Positions 44,130 to 53,600 of a stretch of DNA of 64,000 bases are shown piece by piece. This stretch comes from DATARH01 sp036489765 (GTDB taxonomy: Bacteria; Pseudomonadota; Alphaproteobacteria; ATCC43930; CGMCC-115725), in NCBI GenBank assembly GCA_036489765.1, contig DASXFE010000052.1, forward strand, positions 1-64,000, read 5' to 3'. Position 1 is the stretch's first letter, and the number at the start of each line of letters is the position of its first letter. A model generated the notes under the pieces. That model did no database searches. It saw only the letters and a program-made list of their open reading frames with translations, and was not told the DNA's origin. A program made the translations under genes and the position numbers.

Positions 44130-45016
44130 CGGCCGCCGCCCTCTCCGGCCGAGCCCCACGCCGCCCCAACTATCGCCTGCGCAAAGTGGTGATCGAGGTC
44201 GCGTCGGTCCTGCTCGGGCTCGTCATCCTCGTGTGGTCGCTGATCCCCGTCTACAACATGGTGTTCATCGCCCTCGACCCGAACGGCTACGACGAATCCG
44301 CCGGGGTGCTGTGGCCGGGACACGCCACGCTCGACGCCTTTATCGGGTTGTGGAGAGGGGAGGTCGACGACGTCGAGTTCTTCTGGCAGCAATTCGGCAA
44401 CAGCGCCTATATCGGCTTCGTCGTGATGGTGCTGACCGTTCTGGTCGGCTCGTTCGCGAGCTTTGCCGTCAGCCGGCTGCGGCTCACCCGCGAGTGGATG
44501 CTCAACGACATCGCGTTCCTGACCTATATCATCCCGTCATCGACGCTGATCATCCCGTTCTACCGGATCATGAACCAGTACGGGCTGATGGATAACCCGT
44601 GGGCCGTCATCCTGGCCGAGGTGGCGTTTGCGACCCCGTACGCGATCCTGGTGCTGCAGCAGGCCGGCAAGCTGATCCCGCTAGAGCTCGACGAGGCGGC
44701 GCGGGTCGACGGCGCCTCGGTCTGGCAGGTCTATCTGAAAATCTACGTGCCGCTGATGGCGCCGGCGCTGGCCGCGGTCGGCACCTACGCGCTGCTCTTC
44801 GCGTGGAACGACTACCTCTACCAGTACATGTTCCTGACCTCGAGCCATCACGCGACGCTCGCGGTCGGGCTCGAGAACATCTTCGACGACGACGACTCGC
44901 CGTACAATTACATGATGGCGATGTCGGTCGTGTATTCGATCCCGCCAATCCTCATCTTCTACGCGCTCCGCCGCTACATGGCCTCGGGGCTGATCCGCGG
45001 CGCGGTGAAAGGCTAG
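44126..45016 (+). CDS. ABC sugar transporter permease, MalG-like
   Basis: A 296-residue partner permease with six hydrophobic segments, EAA-loop sequence PLELDEAARVDGASVWQVYL and the opening NYRLRKVVIEVASVLLGLVI. It would form a heterodimer with the preceding MalF-like permease. The start overlaps the preceding stop by four bases, and the LigB-type dioxygenase gene starts two bases after its stop, so uptake and aromatic cleavage may be linked, which is unusual for a sugar permease. Confidence 0.9.
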   Translation: MTAAALSGRAPRRPNYRLRKVVIEVASVLLGLVILVWSLIPVYNMVFIALDPNGYDESAGVLWPGHATLDAFIGLWRGEVDDVEFFWQQFGNSAYIGFVVMVLTVLVGSFASFAVSRLRLTREWMLNDIAFLTYIIPSSTLIIPFYRIMNQYGLMDNPWAVILAEVAFATPYAILVLQQAGKLIPLELDEAARVDGASVWQVYLKIYVPLMAPALAAVGTYALLFAWNDYLYQYMFLTSSHHATLAVGLENIFDDDDSPYNYMMAMSVVYSIPPILIFYALRRYMASGLIRGAVKG

Positions 45017-45018
45017 CC

Positions 45019-46074
45019 ATGGAGACGAGCGTCGTCGGCGGGGCGATGCTGCCGCATGCGCCCCAATTCTTCACGATGCCCGACACCGAGGACCGCGCCG
45101 TCGTCACCCGAGTCAAGGAAGCCGCAGCCGCGATCGGCACCCGCCTCAAGGCGTTGAAACCCGACCTCTGGATCATCTTCGCCAACGACCACGCCGAGCA
45201 GTATTTCCACAATGTCTGCCCCGCCTTCACCATGCATGTGGGCGGCGAGGCGACCGGGCGTTTCGCCGGGCGCGAATTCCGCTGGGAGGTGCCGGGCGAG
45301 ACCGGCTTCCAAATCGTCCGCGAGCTCTATCGCCAGGGTTTCGACCCCGCCTTTACCAGCACGGGCAATATCGACTACGCGATCGGCATCCCGCTGACCC
45401 ATCTCGGCGTCGACGCGCCGGTATTGCCGATCTCGGTCAACGCCTATCTGCCGCCGCAGCCGACGATCGAGCGCTGCTATGCCTTTGGCGAGGCGCTGGC
45501 GCGGATCGTGACCGGGATGGGGCTGCGCACCATAGCCTTGGCGAGCGGCGGCATGTCGCATTACCCCGGCACCGAGCGCTACGCCGAGCCTGATATCGCG
45601 TGGGACGAGGCGGCGCTGGCCCGGCTCACGGCCGGCAACCTCAAATCGCTGATCGGCTATAGCGAAGAGGAGCTCGACCGCGCCGGCAATATTGAATTGC
45701 GCTGCTGGGCTGCCGCCGCCGGCATGCTCGGCGAGCGCAAGCCGGACATCGTGTCGATGGACCCGAGCTGGCACCACAATTACGTCTCGCTCGGCTGGTG
45801 GGGCGGCCCGCCGGCGCCGGCAGCGCTCCACTACCCCTCGATCAAGCCCGAGCTCGTCGGCCTCATCGACGCCCTCCACGGCCTCACCCATGAAGCCGCC
45901 TGCCGCACCGACTTCCTCGCCGACCGCGCCGCCTACGCCGGCCGCTTCCCGCTGACCCCGCCCCAGCGCGAGGCCCTGATCGCGCTCGACCACAAGGCGA
46001 TCGTCGCGATGGGCACACACCCGCTCCTGCCGTTCCTCGCCCGCATGCAGATCGATCGGGCCGCACGCGGATGA
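45019..46074 (+). CDS. LigB/DODA-family extradiol ring-cleavage dioxygenase
   Basis: A 351-residue class III extradiol dioxygenase-like protein. Metal-ligand candidates are the His in MLPHAPQFF, the conserved His in FANDHAEQYF and the late GGMSHYPGTERY. Such enzymes open catecholic rings, for example protocatechuate 4,5-cleavage. The usual alpha subunit (LigA) is absent, so this may be a single-chain DODA-type enzyme. Genes upstream are ABC permeases two bases away; a membrane acyltransferase starts four bases downstream. Confidence 0.85.
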   Translation: METSVVGGAMLPHAPQFFTMPDTEDRAVVTRVKEAAAAIGTRLKALKPDLWIIFANDHAEQYFHNVCPAFTMHVGGEATGRFAGREFRWEVPGETGFQIVRELYRQGFDPAFTSTGNIDYAIGIPLTHLGVDAPVLPISVNAYLPPQPTIERCYAFGEALARIVTGMGLRTIALASGGMSHYPGTERYAEPDIAWDEAALARLTAGNLKSLIGYSEEELDRAGNIELRCWAAAAGMLGERKPDIVSMDPSWHHNYVSLGWWGGPPAPAALHYPSIKPELVGLIDALHGLTHEAACRTDFLADRAAYAGRFPLTPPQREALIALDHKAIVAMGTHPLLPFLARMQIDRAARG

Positions 46075-46078
46075 GACG

Positions 46079-46999
46079 GTGACCGAAAACCGTCCGCTGA
46101 CCGCGATCCGCGGCGTCGCCGCGCTCGCGGTGGTGATGTTCCACTTCTCCGGCAAGTTTCCAGGCCCTTGGCCGGCGGCTATCGGCTACGGGTATTTCGG
46201 GGTCGAGGTTTTCTTCGTGCTGAGCGGCTATATCCTGACCGCCGTCTATGCCGATATGACCACGCATGAGGTCGGGCGCTTCTGGCTCAACCGGATCGCC
46301 CGCATCTTTCCGCTCCACCTTGTCGTGCTCGCCGCGCTGGCGATTGGAGCGCTCACCCTGCTCCACGCCGGAATGACGACCCGTGACCCGGCGTTTTTCG
46401 ATCCCGCCTCCCTGCCCTATCACGCGAGCCTGACATTTGTGTGGTTCGGGTTGCCGATGGAGTGGAACGCGCCGGCCTGGTCGCTCTCCGTCGAATGGGC
46501 CGCATATCTACTGTTGCCGGTCTGGCTGTTTTCGGTGCGTCGGCTGACCCCCCTGATGGCGGCCGGGCTGTGCGTCGTGCTCGCCGCCGCCTCGGTCTTC
46601 CAAATGGTACACAACGGACCTGCCGCGACGGGCTGGCCCGCCCTGGCGCGCGGGCTGTCGGAGTTTGGGCTCGGGACGGCGCTGCGGCTCGCCGTCTTTC
46701 CCGCTGGGTGCATGCGAGCGCTGATCTTCCTCGGCGACTGGCTACTCGACTGGCCCCCGCTGGTCTGGCTCGGCCGCATCTCGTATTCGATCTACCTGCT
46801 CCACGCGCCGCTGCTGATCAGCGCGGGAAAGGTCTTGCCCCATATGGGCATGACGGCCACGATCCTGGCCTTGCTCGCCGTGCTGCTCGCCATGTCGCAG
46901 CTGACCTACGTCATGATCGAAGTCCCGGCGCGGCAATGGCTGCGGTCCGGGTTCCGGTCGCGCGTCCCCCTCGAAGGACGCACGACCGCCCCGCAATGA
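46079..46999 (+). CDS. Acyltransferase family 3 membrane protein (OafA-like)
   Basis: A 306-residue integral-membrane acyltransferase of the type that O-acetylates surface glycans. The motif ENRPLTAIRGVAALAVVMFHF at the start contains the catalytic His, and GVEVFFVLSGYILT and RFWLNRIARIFPLH (R-x10-H region) are conserved. It is shorter than the usual 350-380 residues and appears to lack one or two central helices. It begins at GTG and overlaps the next gene by four bases, among catabolic genes rather than at the polysaccharide locus. Confidence 0.85.
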   Translation: MTENRPLTAIRGVAALAVVMFHFSGKFPGPWPAAIGYGYFGVEVFFVLSGYILTAVYADMTTHEVGRFWLNRIARIFPLHLVVLAALAIGALTLLHAGMTTRDPAFFDPASLPYHASLTFVWFGLPMEWNAPAWSLSVEWAAYLLLPVWLFSVRRLTPLMAAGLCVVLAAASVFQMVHNGPAATGWPALARGLSEFGLGTALRLAVFPAGCMRALIFLGDWLLDWPPLVWLGRISYSIYLLHAPLLISAGKVLPHMGMTATILALLAVLLAMSQLTYVMIEVPARQWLRSGFRSRVPLEGRTTAPQ

Positions 47000-48069
47000 C
47001 CGAAATCACCCTCGACGACATCGAGTGTCTCGCGGTCGGCGCCTGGATCCTCGGGACGGGCGGCGGCGGGAGCCCGTATCTCGGGCTCCTCAACATGCGG
47101 CGGCTTTATGCCGAGGGGTATCGGGTCGACCTCATGTCGCCGCACGACCTTGCCGACGATGACCGGGTGGCGATCGTCTCGAACATGGGCGCGCCGCTCG
47201 TCGGGCAGGAGCGCCTCAGCGACAGCCGCAACATCGCCCGCGCCGTCGAGATGCAGGAGGAGCTGCACGGCTGGAAGTTCCGCGCAATCATGTCGGTCGA
47301 GATCGGTGGCAACAACGCGATCCAGCCGCTGATGGCGGCGGCGCACAGGAAGCTCCCGGTCGTCGACGGCGACTGCATGGGCCGCGCCTATCCCGAGGCG
47401 CAGATGACCTCGGTCGCGGTCGGCGACCTCAAGCCCTACCCCTGCACGCTCTACGACCCGCGCGGCATCGAAGCCGTCGTGACGCAAGTGCCGACCTGGA
47501 AATGGATGGAGCGGGCGAGCCGCAAGATCTGCACCGAGATGGGCTCGATCGCCTCGACCTGCAAAGCCCCCCGCACCGGCCGCGAGGTCAAGGATTGGGG
47601 CATCCATTTCACCGTGACCAAGGCGATCGGGATCGGCCGCCGCGTGCGCGAGGCCCGGCGCCTCCACACCGACCCGATCGCTGCGATCCTCGACGAGGCC
47701 GGCGGCAAAATCCTCTTCAGCGGCAAGGTCGTCGACGTCGCCCGCCGCACCACCGAAGGTTTCCTCCGCGGCCGCGCCCAGATCGACGGCCTCGACGACG
47801 ACCGCGGCGTCAAACTCGATCTCGCCTTCCAGAACGAATGGGTCGTCGCCTGGCGTGACGGCACCCCCATCGCGATGTCCCCCGACCTGATCTGCGTCCT
47901 CGACACGGTCACCGGCAACGCTTTCGGCACCGAGACCATCCGCTACGGCATGCGGGTCACCGTAGTCGCTCTCCCCGCCCCCTCGGTCTTCCTGACCCCG
48001 AAAGGTCTCCAGCACGTCGGCCCCCGCGCCTTCGGCTACGACCTCGACTTCAAATCGGTGTTTGTGTGA
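46996..48069 (+). CDS. DUF917 domain-containing protein
   Basis: A 357-residue member of DUF917, a family often encoded next to hydantoinase/oxoprolinase subunits. The opening ECLAVGAWILGTGGGGSPY contains the characteristic glycine-rich signature; CMGRAYPEAQMTS and a late SPDLICVLDT are further marks. It overlaps the acyltransferase stop by four bases. A HyuA-like gene lies 223 bases downstream beyond a repeat, consistent with the family's usual partnership. The reaction is not established. Confidence 0.85.
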   Translation: MTEITLDDIECLAVGAWILGTGGGGSPYLGLLNMRRLYAEGYRVDLMSPHDLADDDRVAIVSNMGAPLVGQERLSDSRNIARAVEMQEELHGWKFRAIMSVEIGGNNAIQPLMAAAHRKLPVVDGDCMGRAYPEAQMTSVAVGDLKPYPCTLYDPRGIEAVVTQVPTWKWMERASRKICTEMGSIASTCKAPRTGREVKDWGIHFTVTKAIGIGRRVREARRLHTDPIAAILDEAGGKILFSGKVVDVARRTTEGFLRGRAQIDGLDDDRGVKLDLAFQNEWVVAWRDGTPIAMSPDLICVLDTVTGNAFGTETIRYGMRVTVVALPAPSVFLTPKGLQHVGPRAFGYDLDFKSVFV

Positions 48070-48080
48070 GAAGACAAGGT

Positions 48081-48277
48081 TTCGACGCGGAGTTTTCGCG
48101 AAGGCGTCCGTGCCGCGGCGAAGCCGCAATCAATCACCGCAGGGGCACCGAGACACAGAGAGGGAGCGGCACGGCATCCCGGGTGCCTCTGTGCCTCTGT
48201 GGTGATTCCTGGCGCTCCGCGCCGCAGTGTCGCCCCCTCCGCATCCTCCGCGAAAACTCTATGCCCTCCGCGTCGAA
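48081..48277. repeat. Large imperfect palindromic element (ACCACAGAGGCACAGAG type)
   Basis: Outer arms TTCGACGCGGAGTTTTCGCG (48081-48104) and the reverse complement at 48245-48277, with inner arms ATCACCGCAGGGGCACCGAG (about 48133-48160) and CTCTGTGCCTCTGTGGTGAT (48187-48207), make a nested inverted repeat. It separates the DUF917 gene from the second HyuA gene and ends shortly before its ATG. Elements containing CACAGAGGCACAGAG are widely dispersed in bacterial genomes. Confidence 0.8.
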
Positions 48278-48292
48278 GAACTCTTTTTCCCG

Positions 48293-49837
48293 ATGAAACG
48301 CATCGGCATCGACGTAGGGGGCACGAACACCGATGCGGTGCTGCTCGACGGCGCGCGCGTCGTGCATGCGGTGAAGGCGCCGACGACCGCGGATGTGACG
48401 GGCGGGATCGTCGCGGCGCTCGGGCGGCTCGCCGAGCACCCCGGAATCCGTGGCAGGATCGACGCGATCGTCATCGGCACGACGCATTTCATCAACGCAG
48501 TCGTACAGCGAAAAAGCCTCTCGCGGGTGGCGGCCATCCGCATCGGGATGCCGGCCGCCGCGTCACTGCCGCCGTTCTGCGACTGGCCGCACGACCTCGC
48601 CGATCTGGTGCGGGCTGAGGTTTACATGCTCGAAGGCGGCCACGAGGTCGACGGGCGCGAGATCATGCCGTTCGACGAGGCGGCGATGCGCGCGGCGGCG
48701 CGCGAGATCGGCGCGAAGGGGATTACCGCGGTCGGCGTGTCATCGATCTTCTCGCCGCTCGACGCGAGCCACGAAGAGCGCGCCGGGGAGATCCTCGCCG
48801 ATGAATGTCCCGGCGCAGCGGTGACCCTGTCGCACCGGCTCGGCCGCATCGGGCTCCTCGAACGCGAGAACGCCGCGCTCCTCAACGCCGCGCTCGCCGA
48901 CCTCGCCCGCGACACGATCGCCGGGTTCCGCGCCGCAATCGCCGCGAGCGGGCTCGTCGCACCGCTCTACATCACCCAGAACGACGGCACGGTGATGTCG
49001 GCCGACGTGGCGGTGAGCCTCCCCGTGATGAGCTTCGCCTCGGGCGCGACCAATTCGATGCGGGGCGCGGCGTTCCTCTCCGGCATCGCGGATGCGATGG
49101 TCGTCGATGTCGGCGGCACCTCGACCGATATCGGCCAGCTCCGCCGCGGTTTCCCGCGCGAGGCCAACTCCGTCGTCGAGATCGGCGAGGTGCGCACCCT
49201 CTTCCGCATGCCCGACCTGTTCTCATTAGGCCTCGGCGGCGGCAGCATAATTAGGACCGCGGGCGTCCCGTCCGCACCAACAGTCGGTCCGGATAGCGTC
49301 GGCTACCGATTGATCGACGAAGCATTGGTCTTCGGCGGGCACACCCCGACCACCACCGACGCCGCCGTCGCCGCCGGCATCGCCCAGATCGGCACCCACC
49401 CATCCGACCTCGACCCGGCCCTCGCCCGCGCCGTCCTCGACCGCGCCCGCGAGACGATCGAGGACGCCGTCGACCGCATGAAGACCGAAGCCGGCGGCGT
49501 GACCCTGATCGCGGTCGGCGGCGGCGCCTTCCTCGTCCCCGACCACCTCGCCGGCGTCAGCGAAGTCATCCGCGTCCCGCACGGCGACTGCGCCAACGCC
49601 GTCGGCGCCGCGACCGCGCAGATCAGCGGCGAAACCGACCAGGTCTACCGCGACCTCCCCCGCGCCGAAGCCATCGCCGCCGCCGAAAGCCAAGCCCGCG
49701 ACCGCGCCACCGCCGCCGGCGCCAACCCCGCCACGATCACCACGATCGAAATCGAAGACATGCCCCTCGCCTACCTGCCCGGGAATGCGCTCAGAGTGAG
49801 GGTACGGGTGGCGGGCGCGATGGCGGGAGCTTCGTAG
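48293..49837 (+). CDS. Hydantoinase/oxoprolinase N-terminal-domain family protein
   Basis: A 514-residue actin-like ATPase related to HyuA, shorter than the HyuA at 35151 because it lacks the C-terminal extension. Motifs: RIGIDVGGTNTDAVLLDG, DVGGTSTDIGQLRRGFP, and IAVGGGAFLVPDHLAGVSEV. The ATG at 48293 gives the normal start; upstream frame is repeat DNA. With the DUF917 protein upstream it probably forms an ATP-dependent ring-opening enzyme without HyuB. The substrate is unknown. Confidence 0.88.
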   Translation: MKRIGIDVGGTNTDAVLLDGARVVHAVKAPTTADVTGGIVAALGRLAEHPGIRGRIDAIVIGTTHFINAVVQRKSLSRVAAIRIGMPAAASLPPFCDWPHDLADLVRAEVYMLEGGHEVDGREIMPFDEAAMRAAAREIGAKGITAVGVSSIFSPLDASHEERAGEILADECPGAAVTLSHRLGRIGLLERENAALLNAALADLARDTIAGFRAAIAASGLVAPLYITQNDGTVMSADVAVSLPVMSFASGATNSMRGAAFLSGIADAMVVDVGGTSTDIGQLRRGFPREANSVVEIGEVRTLFRMPDLFSLGLGGGSIIRTAGVPSAPTVGPDSVGYRLIDEALVFGGHTPTTTDAAVAAGIAQIGTHPSDLDPALARAVLDRARETIEDAVDRMKTEAGGVTLIAVGGGAFLVPDHLAGVSEVIRVPHGDCANAVGAATAQISGETDQVYRDLPRAEAIAAAESQARDRATAAGANPATITTIEIEDMPLAYLPGNALRVRVRVAGAMAGAS

Positions 49838-49905
49838 GAATGGTCCTGACTAACTCGAGGCCATTTTTCGACGCTTCGCGCCGCCCGGAATGACCTCGGA
49901 GAAGA

Positions 49906-50535
49906 TCACGCCGCCACCCTTTGCCCGATCGCCGCGGCGCGTTCGGCGAGCCGCCTGATCCGGCCCCAGTCGCCGGCGGCGATCGCGTCGCGGGGGGCCA
50001 TCCAGGAGCCGCCGACCATCGGCACGTTGGGGAGGGCGAGGTAGTCGGCGGCGTTCTGCTCGCTGACGCCGCCGGTGGGGCAGAACGCGACGCCGGAAAA
50101 CACCGGCGCCAGCGCGCGCAGGAACCCGGCGCCGCCCAGCACCTCGGCCGGAAACAATTTCATCACGCTGATCCCGAGCGCCCGCGCCGCCATCACCTCG
50201 GACGGGGTCGCGATACCCGGGAGATAAGGCATGTCGGCTGCGAGCGCCGCCCCGGCCAGTTCCGGCGTCATGCCGGGGCTGACGAGAAAGCGCGCGCCGG
50301 CCGCCCGCGCCTTTGCGACATCCGCGGCGCGGAGCAAGGTGCCGGCGCCGACGACGACCTCAGGGACCGCGCGCGCGATCGCGGCGATCGCGGCCGGCGC
50401 CTCGGCGGTGCGGAAGGTGACTTCGATCAGGCGCAGCCCGCCCTCGCCAAGCGCGCGCGCCAACGGAACCGCGTCGGCTTCCCGTTCGATGGTCAGAACC
50501 GGGATGACCGAGACGCCGCGAAACAATCCGTGCAT
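49906..50535 (-). CDS. eda: KDPG/KDPGal-type aldolase (bifunctional 4-hydroxy-2-oxoglutarate aldolase family)
   Basis: A 209-residue class I aldolase. The Schiff-base lysine is K126 in SVMKLFPAE, the catalytic Glu is E38 in LIEVTFRT, and PGMTPEL and PTGGV are phosphate-site motifs. It cleaves 2-keto-3-deoxy-6-phosphogluconate or the galactonate analogue to pyruvate and glyceraldehyde 3-phosphate. GGGAGGAC precedes the ATG. No Edd or KDPG-forming gene is nearby. The product identity among family members is not decided by sequence. Confidence 0.9.
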   Translation of the reverse strand: MHGLFRGVSVIPVLTIEREADAVPLARALGEGGLRLIEVTFRTAEAPAAIAAIARAVPEVVVGAGTLLRAADVAKARAAGARFLVSPGMTPELAGAALAADMPYLPGIATPSEVMAARALGISVMKLFPAEVLGGAGFLRALAPVFSGVAFCPTGGVSEQNAADYLALPNVPMVGGSWMAPRDAIAAGDWGRIRRLAERAAAIGQRVAA

Positions 50536-50737
50536 GGCGGTGTCCTCCCTGCCCGAGGAGGCATTGCCGCATCCTACGCCTGCCCCCCTCGCGCGACAGG
50601 GGCACCGTCGTCGCGGCTCTGCGCTTCGCGCAGCCGGGCCATCCGCCACCGTCTGGTGTGTCGCCGCGCCGAATCGGGCGGCCGAGTTGCGGCCTCCCCT
50701 GGATTGGGAAGGGAAAACCTTAGATCGAAGCGCCCGG

Positions 50738-52369
50738 CTAAGCGAGATCGAGGGTGCGGTAGCCGGCTGCCGCGATGGCGTCGCAGTGCTCGCGGTAGGC
50801 GGGATGGCCGCCGCTGTAGCGCATGATCCGAGGCCGTTGCTTGCCCTCGACGTTGCGGTTGACGCCGGTCATCCACGAGGCGATCTCGTTCATCAGCTGG
50901 CCCTCGCCGAGGGCCAGAACATGATCGGTCCACTCGTCGACACCGGTGGCGGTCGGCTCGATCCGCGTCAGGCCGCGCTCGGTCGCGAAACGGATCACGC
51001 CGGTGACCCATTCGACGCTGTATTGGGCCGTGCGGGTGTAGTTGCCGAGCCCAGCATGCGGCCCCATCGCCATCAGCAGGTTGGGGAAGCCCTCGACAAA
51101 GACGCCGAGATAGGTCTGCGGCCCGTCCTGCCACAGATCCTTGAGCCGCGCGCCGCCGACGCCCCTGATGTCGATCCGGTCGAAGGCGCCGGTGATCGCA
51201 TCGAACCCCGTCGCGTAGATGATGATGTCGAATTCGCGCTTACGGTCGCTGGTCTTGATGCCGGTCGGGGTGATGCGCTCGATCGGCGTCTCGTTGATGT
51301 CGACGAGCTCGACGTTTGGCTGGTTATAGACCTCGTAATACCCGGTTTCGAGCGGCACGCGGCGGGTCCCGAGGCCGTGGTTCTTGGGGATCAGCTTTTC
51401 GGCGACGGCGGGGTCCTTGACCCGCTGCCGGATCTTCTTGGCGATGAAGTCGGAGGCGAGCCTGTTGGCCTCGCGGTCGGTCAGCGTGTCGCTGAACTGC
51501 CCCATCCAGACGCCGAAGCCCGGGGAATTGTAAAGGTTTTCCCAGAACGCCTCGCGGTCCTCGGGGGATACGTCCATGGTCTTGCGCGGGTCCGGTGCGT
51601 GGATGTAGCAGCCGGGCGAGGTCTGGCAGAGCGCGAAGATCTCGTCGTACCGGGCCCGGATATCGTCCATCTCGGCCTGCGGGATCTTGCCGTTGTGCAG
51701 CGGCGCACACCAGTTCGGGGTGCGCTGAAACACGGTCAGGTGCCCGACGGTCTTGGCGATCTCCTGGATCGTCTGCACGGCGGTCGCGCCGGTGCCGATG
51801 ATCCCGACCCGCTTGCCGGCAAAGTCGACCCCTTCCTTCGGCCACCGATGCGTGTGGCAGGAGGTGCCCTTGAAGGTGTCGACGCCCGGAATATCCGGCA
51901 TCGTCGGCGCCGACAGGATGCCGATCGCGGTCACCAGGAAGCGCGTCGTGTAACGCCGGCCGTCCGTCAGCGCGATGTCCCAGCTCCGCGCGTCCTCGCG
52001 GTAATGCGCCGAAGCGACGCGGCTTTCGAGCTGGATGTCGCGGCGCAGGTCGAACTTATCGGCGAAGTAGTTGAGGTAGCGCTCGGTCTCGGGCTGCGGG
52101 GCGAAATGCTCCTGCCAGTTCCACTCCTTGAGCAGCTCCTCCGAGAACGAATAGCCGTAGGTCCAGCTCTCGGAATCGAAGCGGGCGCCCGGATATCGGT
52201 TCCAGTACCAGGTACCGCCGACACCGGTCCCGGCCTCGAACGCCCGCACACGCAGACCGAGCTCACGCAGCCGGTAGAGCTGATAAAGACCGGCGACGCC
52301 GGCGCCGATCACGATTGCGTCGAAATCGCGGCTCTCGGGGTTCGCGGCCGTCTTCCCTGCGGTGCTCAT
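50738..52369 (-). CDS. Type I Baeyer-Villiger monooxygenase (flavin-containing)
   Basis: A 543-residue FAD/NADPH enzyme. It has the first Rossmann motif GAGVAGLYQLYRLRE, the BVMO fingerprint F-x-G-x3-H-x3-W-P as FKGTSCHTHRWP, and a second dinucleotide motif GIIGTGATAVQ. It inserts oxygen next to a ketone to form an ester or lactone, as cyclohexanone monooxygenase does. ATG 52369 is preferred because AGGAG is 7 bases upstream; a GTG 21 bases earlier is less suited. It is divergent from an aldo-keto reductase and upstream of an aldolase gene in the same direction (202-base gap with no clear feature). Confidence 0.94.
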   Translation of the reverse strand: MSTAGKTAANPESRDFDAIVIGAGVAGLYQLYRLRELGLRVRAFEAGTGVGGTWYWNRYPGARFDSESWTYGYSFSEELLKEWNWQEHFAPQPETERYLNYFADKFDLRRDIQLESRVASAHYREDARSWDIALTDGRRYTTRFLVTAIGILSAPTMPDIPGVDTFKGTSCHTHRWPKEGVDFAGKRVGIIGTGATAVQTIQEIAKTVGHLTVFQRTPNWCAPLHNGKIPQAEMDDIRARYDEIFALCQTSPGCYIHAPDPRKTMDVSPEDREAFWENLYNSPGFGVWMGQFSDTLTDREANRLASDFIAKKIRQRVKDPAVAEKLIPKNHGLGTRRVPLETGYYEVYNQPNVELVDINETPIERITPTGIKTSDRKREFDIIIYATGFDAITGAFDRIDIRGVGGARLKDLWQDGPQTYLGVFVEGFPNLLMAMGPHAGLGNYTRTAQYSVEWVTGVIRFATERGLTRIEPTATGVDEWTDHVLALGEGQLMNEIASWMTGVNRNVEGKQRPRIMRYSGGHPAYREHCDAIAAAGYRTLDLA

Positions 52370-52601
52370 CTGCTGCTCCTGGCGATCCACTATCCGCTAT
52401 GTGTCGCGGTGCTCGGCATTTGTCCAGGGGCAGAACATTAGCTTGGCTTACGATCAGCCAGACTTGCAAAAAACCGAAGCCAAACCTTCGCGGGATGCGG
52501 GACGCCCGGGCTTATCGGGCACATGGAATTGACATGCGACGGCGCCAGGGGATTTGATCCGCGCCATCTTCGCAAAAGGCATCGGAAAAGGGAGACGCCT
52601 C

Positions 52602-53600
52602 ATGGAACGGCGGATGCTCGGCAGGACCGGGGTTGAGGTGTCGCTTTTGGGGTTCGGCTGCGGCGCGGTCGGCGGGCTGATGGTCGGCGGCGACCCGAAG
52701 GACCAGGAGCACGCGATCGCGCGGGCGCTCGAAATGGGGATCACCTATTTCGACACCGCCGCGCAATATGGCAACGGCCGCTCCGAGACCAACCTCGGCC
52801 GCGTCCTCAAAAGCCTGAAGCCGCAGGGGATCACCGTCGGGACCAAGGTGCGCCTACCCCCGACCGAGCGGAGCGGGATCGCCGCCGGCATCGCCAATGC
52901 GCTCGAAGAAAGCCTGAAGCGGCTGCAGATGGAACAGGTCGACCTGTTCCAGTTCCACAATGCGATCGTCGACAAGACCAGCGGTGCTGATTTCAGTGCC
53001 GGCTCGATGCTGGAAGACGTCGTCCCCGCCTTCGAGAAACTGCGCCAGCAGGGCAAGATCCGCTTTTTCGGGATCACGGCGGTCGGCGAGACGCCGGCGC
53101 TGCATAAGGTCGCCGACGCGCGCGCCTTCGACACCGCGCAGGTCAGCTACAACCTCCTCAACCCGAGCCCTGGAGCCGCGGTTCCCGCCAACTATCCGGC
53201 CCAGGATTACGGCAACCTCCTCGCCCATACCACGGCGGCGAATATGGGGGTCATCAACATCCGCGTCGTCGCCGGCGGCGCCCTGTCGGGCAGCGAGGAA
53301 CGCCACGCGCTCAATTCGCCGGCACCAGCTCCCATCGGCTCCGGCGGCAGTTACACGACCGACGTCGAGCGTGCCCGCCGGCTGCGACCGCTGGTCGACG
53401 AGGGTCATGCGGACAGCCTGATCGAGGCGTCGCTGCGCTACGTCATCGCCAACCCGGCGATATCCACCGTGTTGATCGGAATCGCCAATCTCGAGCAGTT
53501 CGAATACGCCGCAAGCGCCGTCAGCAAAGGGCCGTTATCGACGGCGGCTCTGGCGCGGGCAGCGGAGTTGCAAAAGGAGTTTGCCGGCGAGGCTCGCTAA
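52602..53600 (+). CDS. Aldo/keto reductase
   Basis: A 332-residue NADPH-dependent TIM-barrel reductase. The tetrad is visible: Asp in YFDTAAQYG, Tyr in the same segment, Lys in VGTKVRL and His in LFQFHNAI. The opening GRTGVEVSLLGFGCGAVGG is typical. GGGAG lies about ten bases before the ATG. Divergent from a Baeyer-Villiger monooxygenase gene with a 232-base gap, which suits coupled ketone handling, although no operator is apparent. Confidence 0.92.
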   Translation: MERRMLGRTGVEVSLLGFGCGAVGGLMVGGDPKDQEHAIARALEMGITYFDTAAQYGNGRSETNLGRVLKSLKPQGITVGTKVRLPPTERSGIAAGIANALEESLKRLQMEQVDLFQFHNAIVDKTSGADFSAGSMLEDVVPAFEKLRQQGKIRFFGITAVGETPALHKVADARAFDTAQVSYNLLNPSPGAAVPANYPAQDYGNLLAHTTAANMGVINIRVVAGGALSGSEERHALNSPAPAPIGSGGSYTTDVERARRLRPLVDEGHADSLIEASLRYVIANPAISTVLIGIANLEQFEYAASAVSKGPLSTAALARAAELQKEFAGEAR

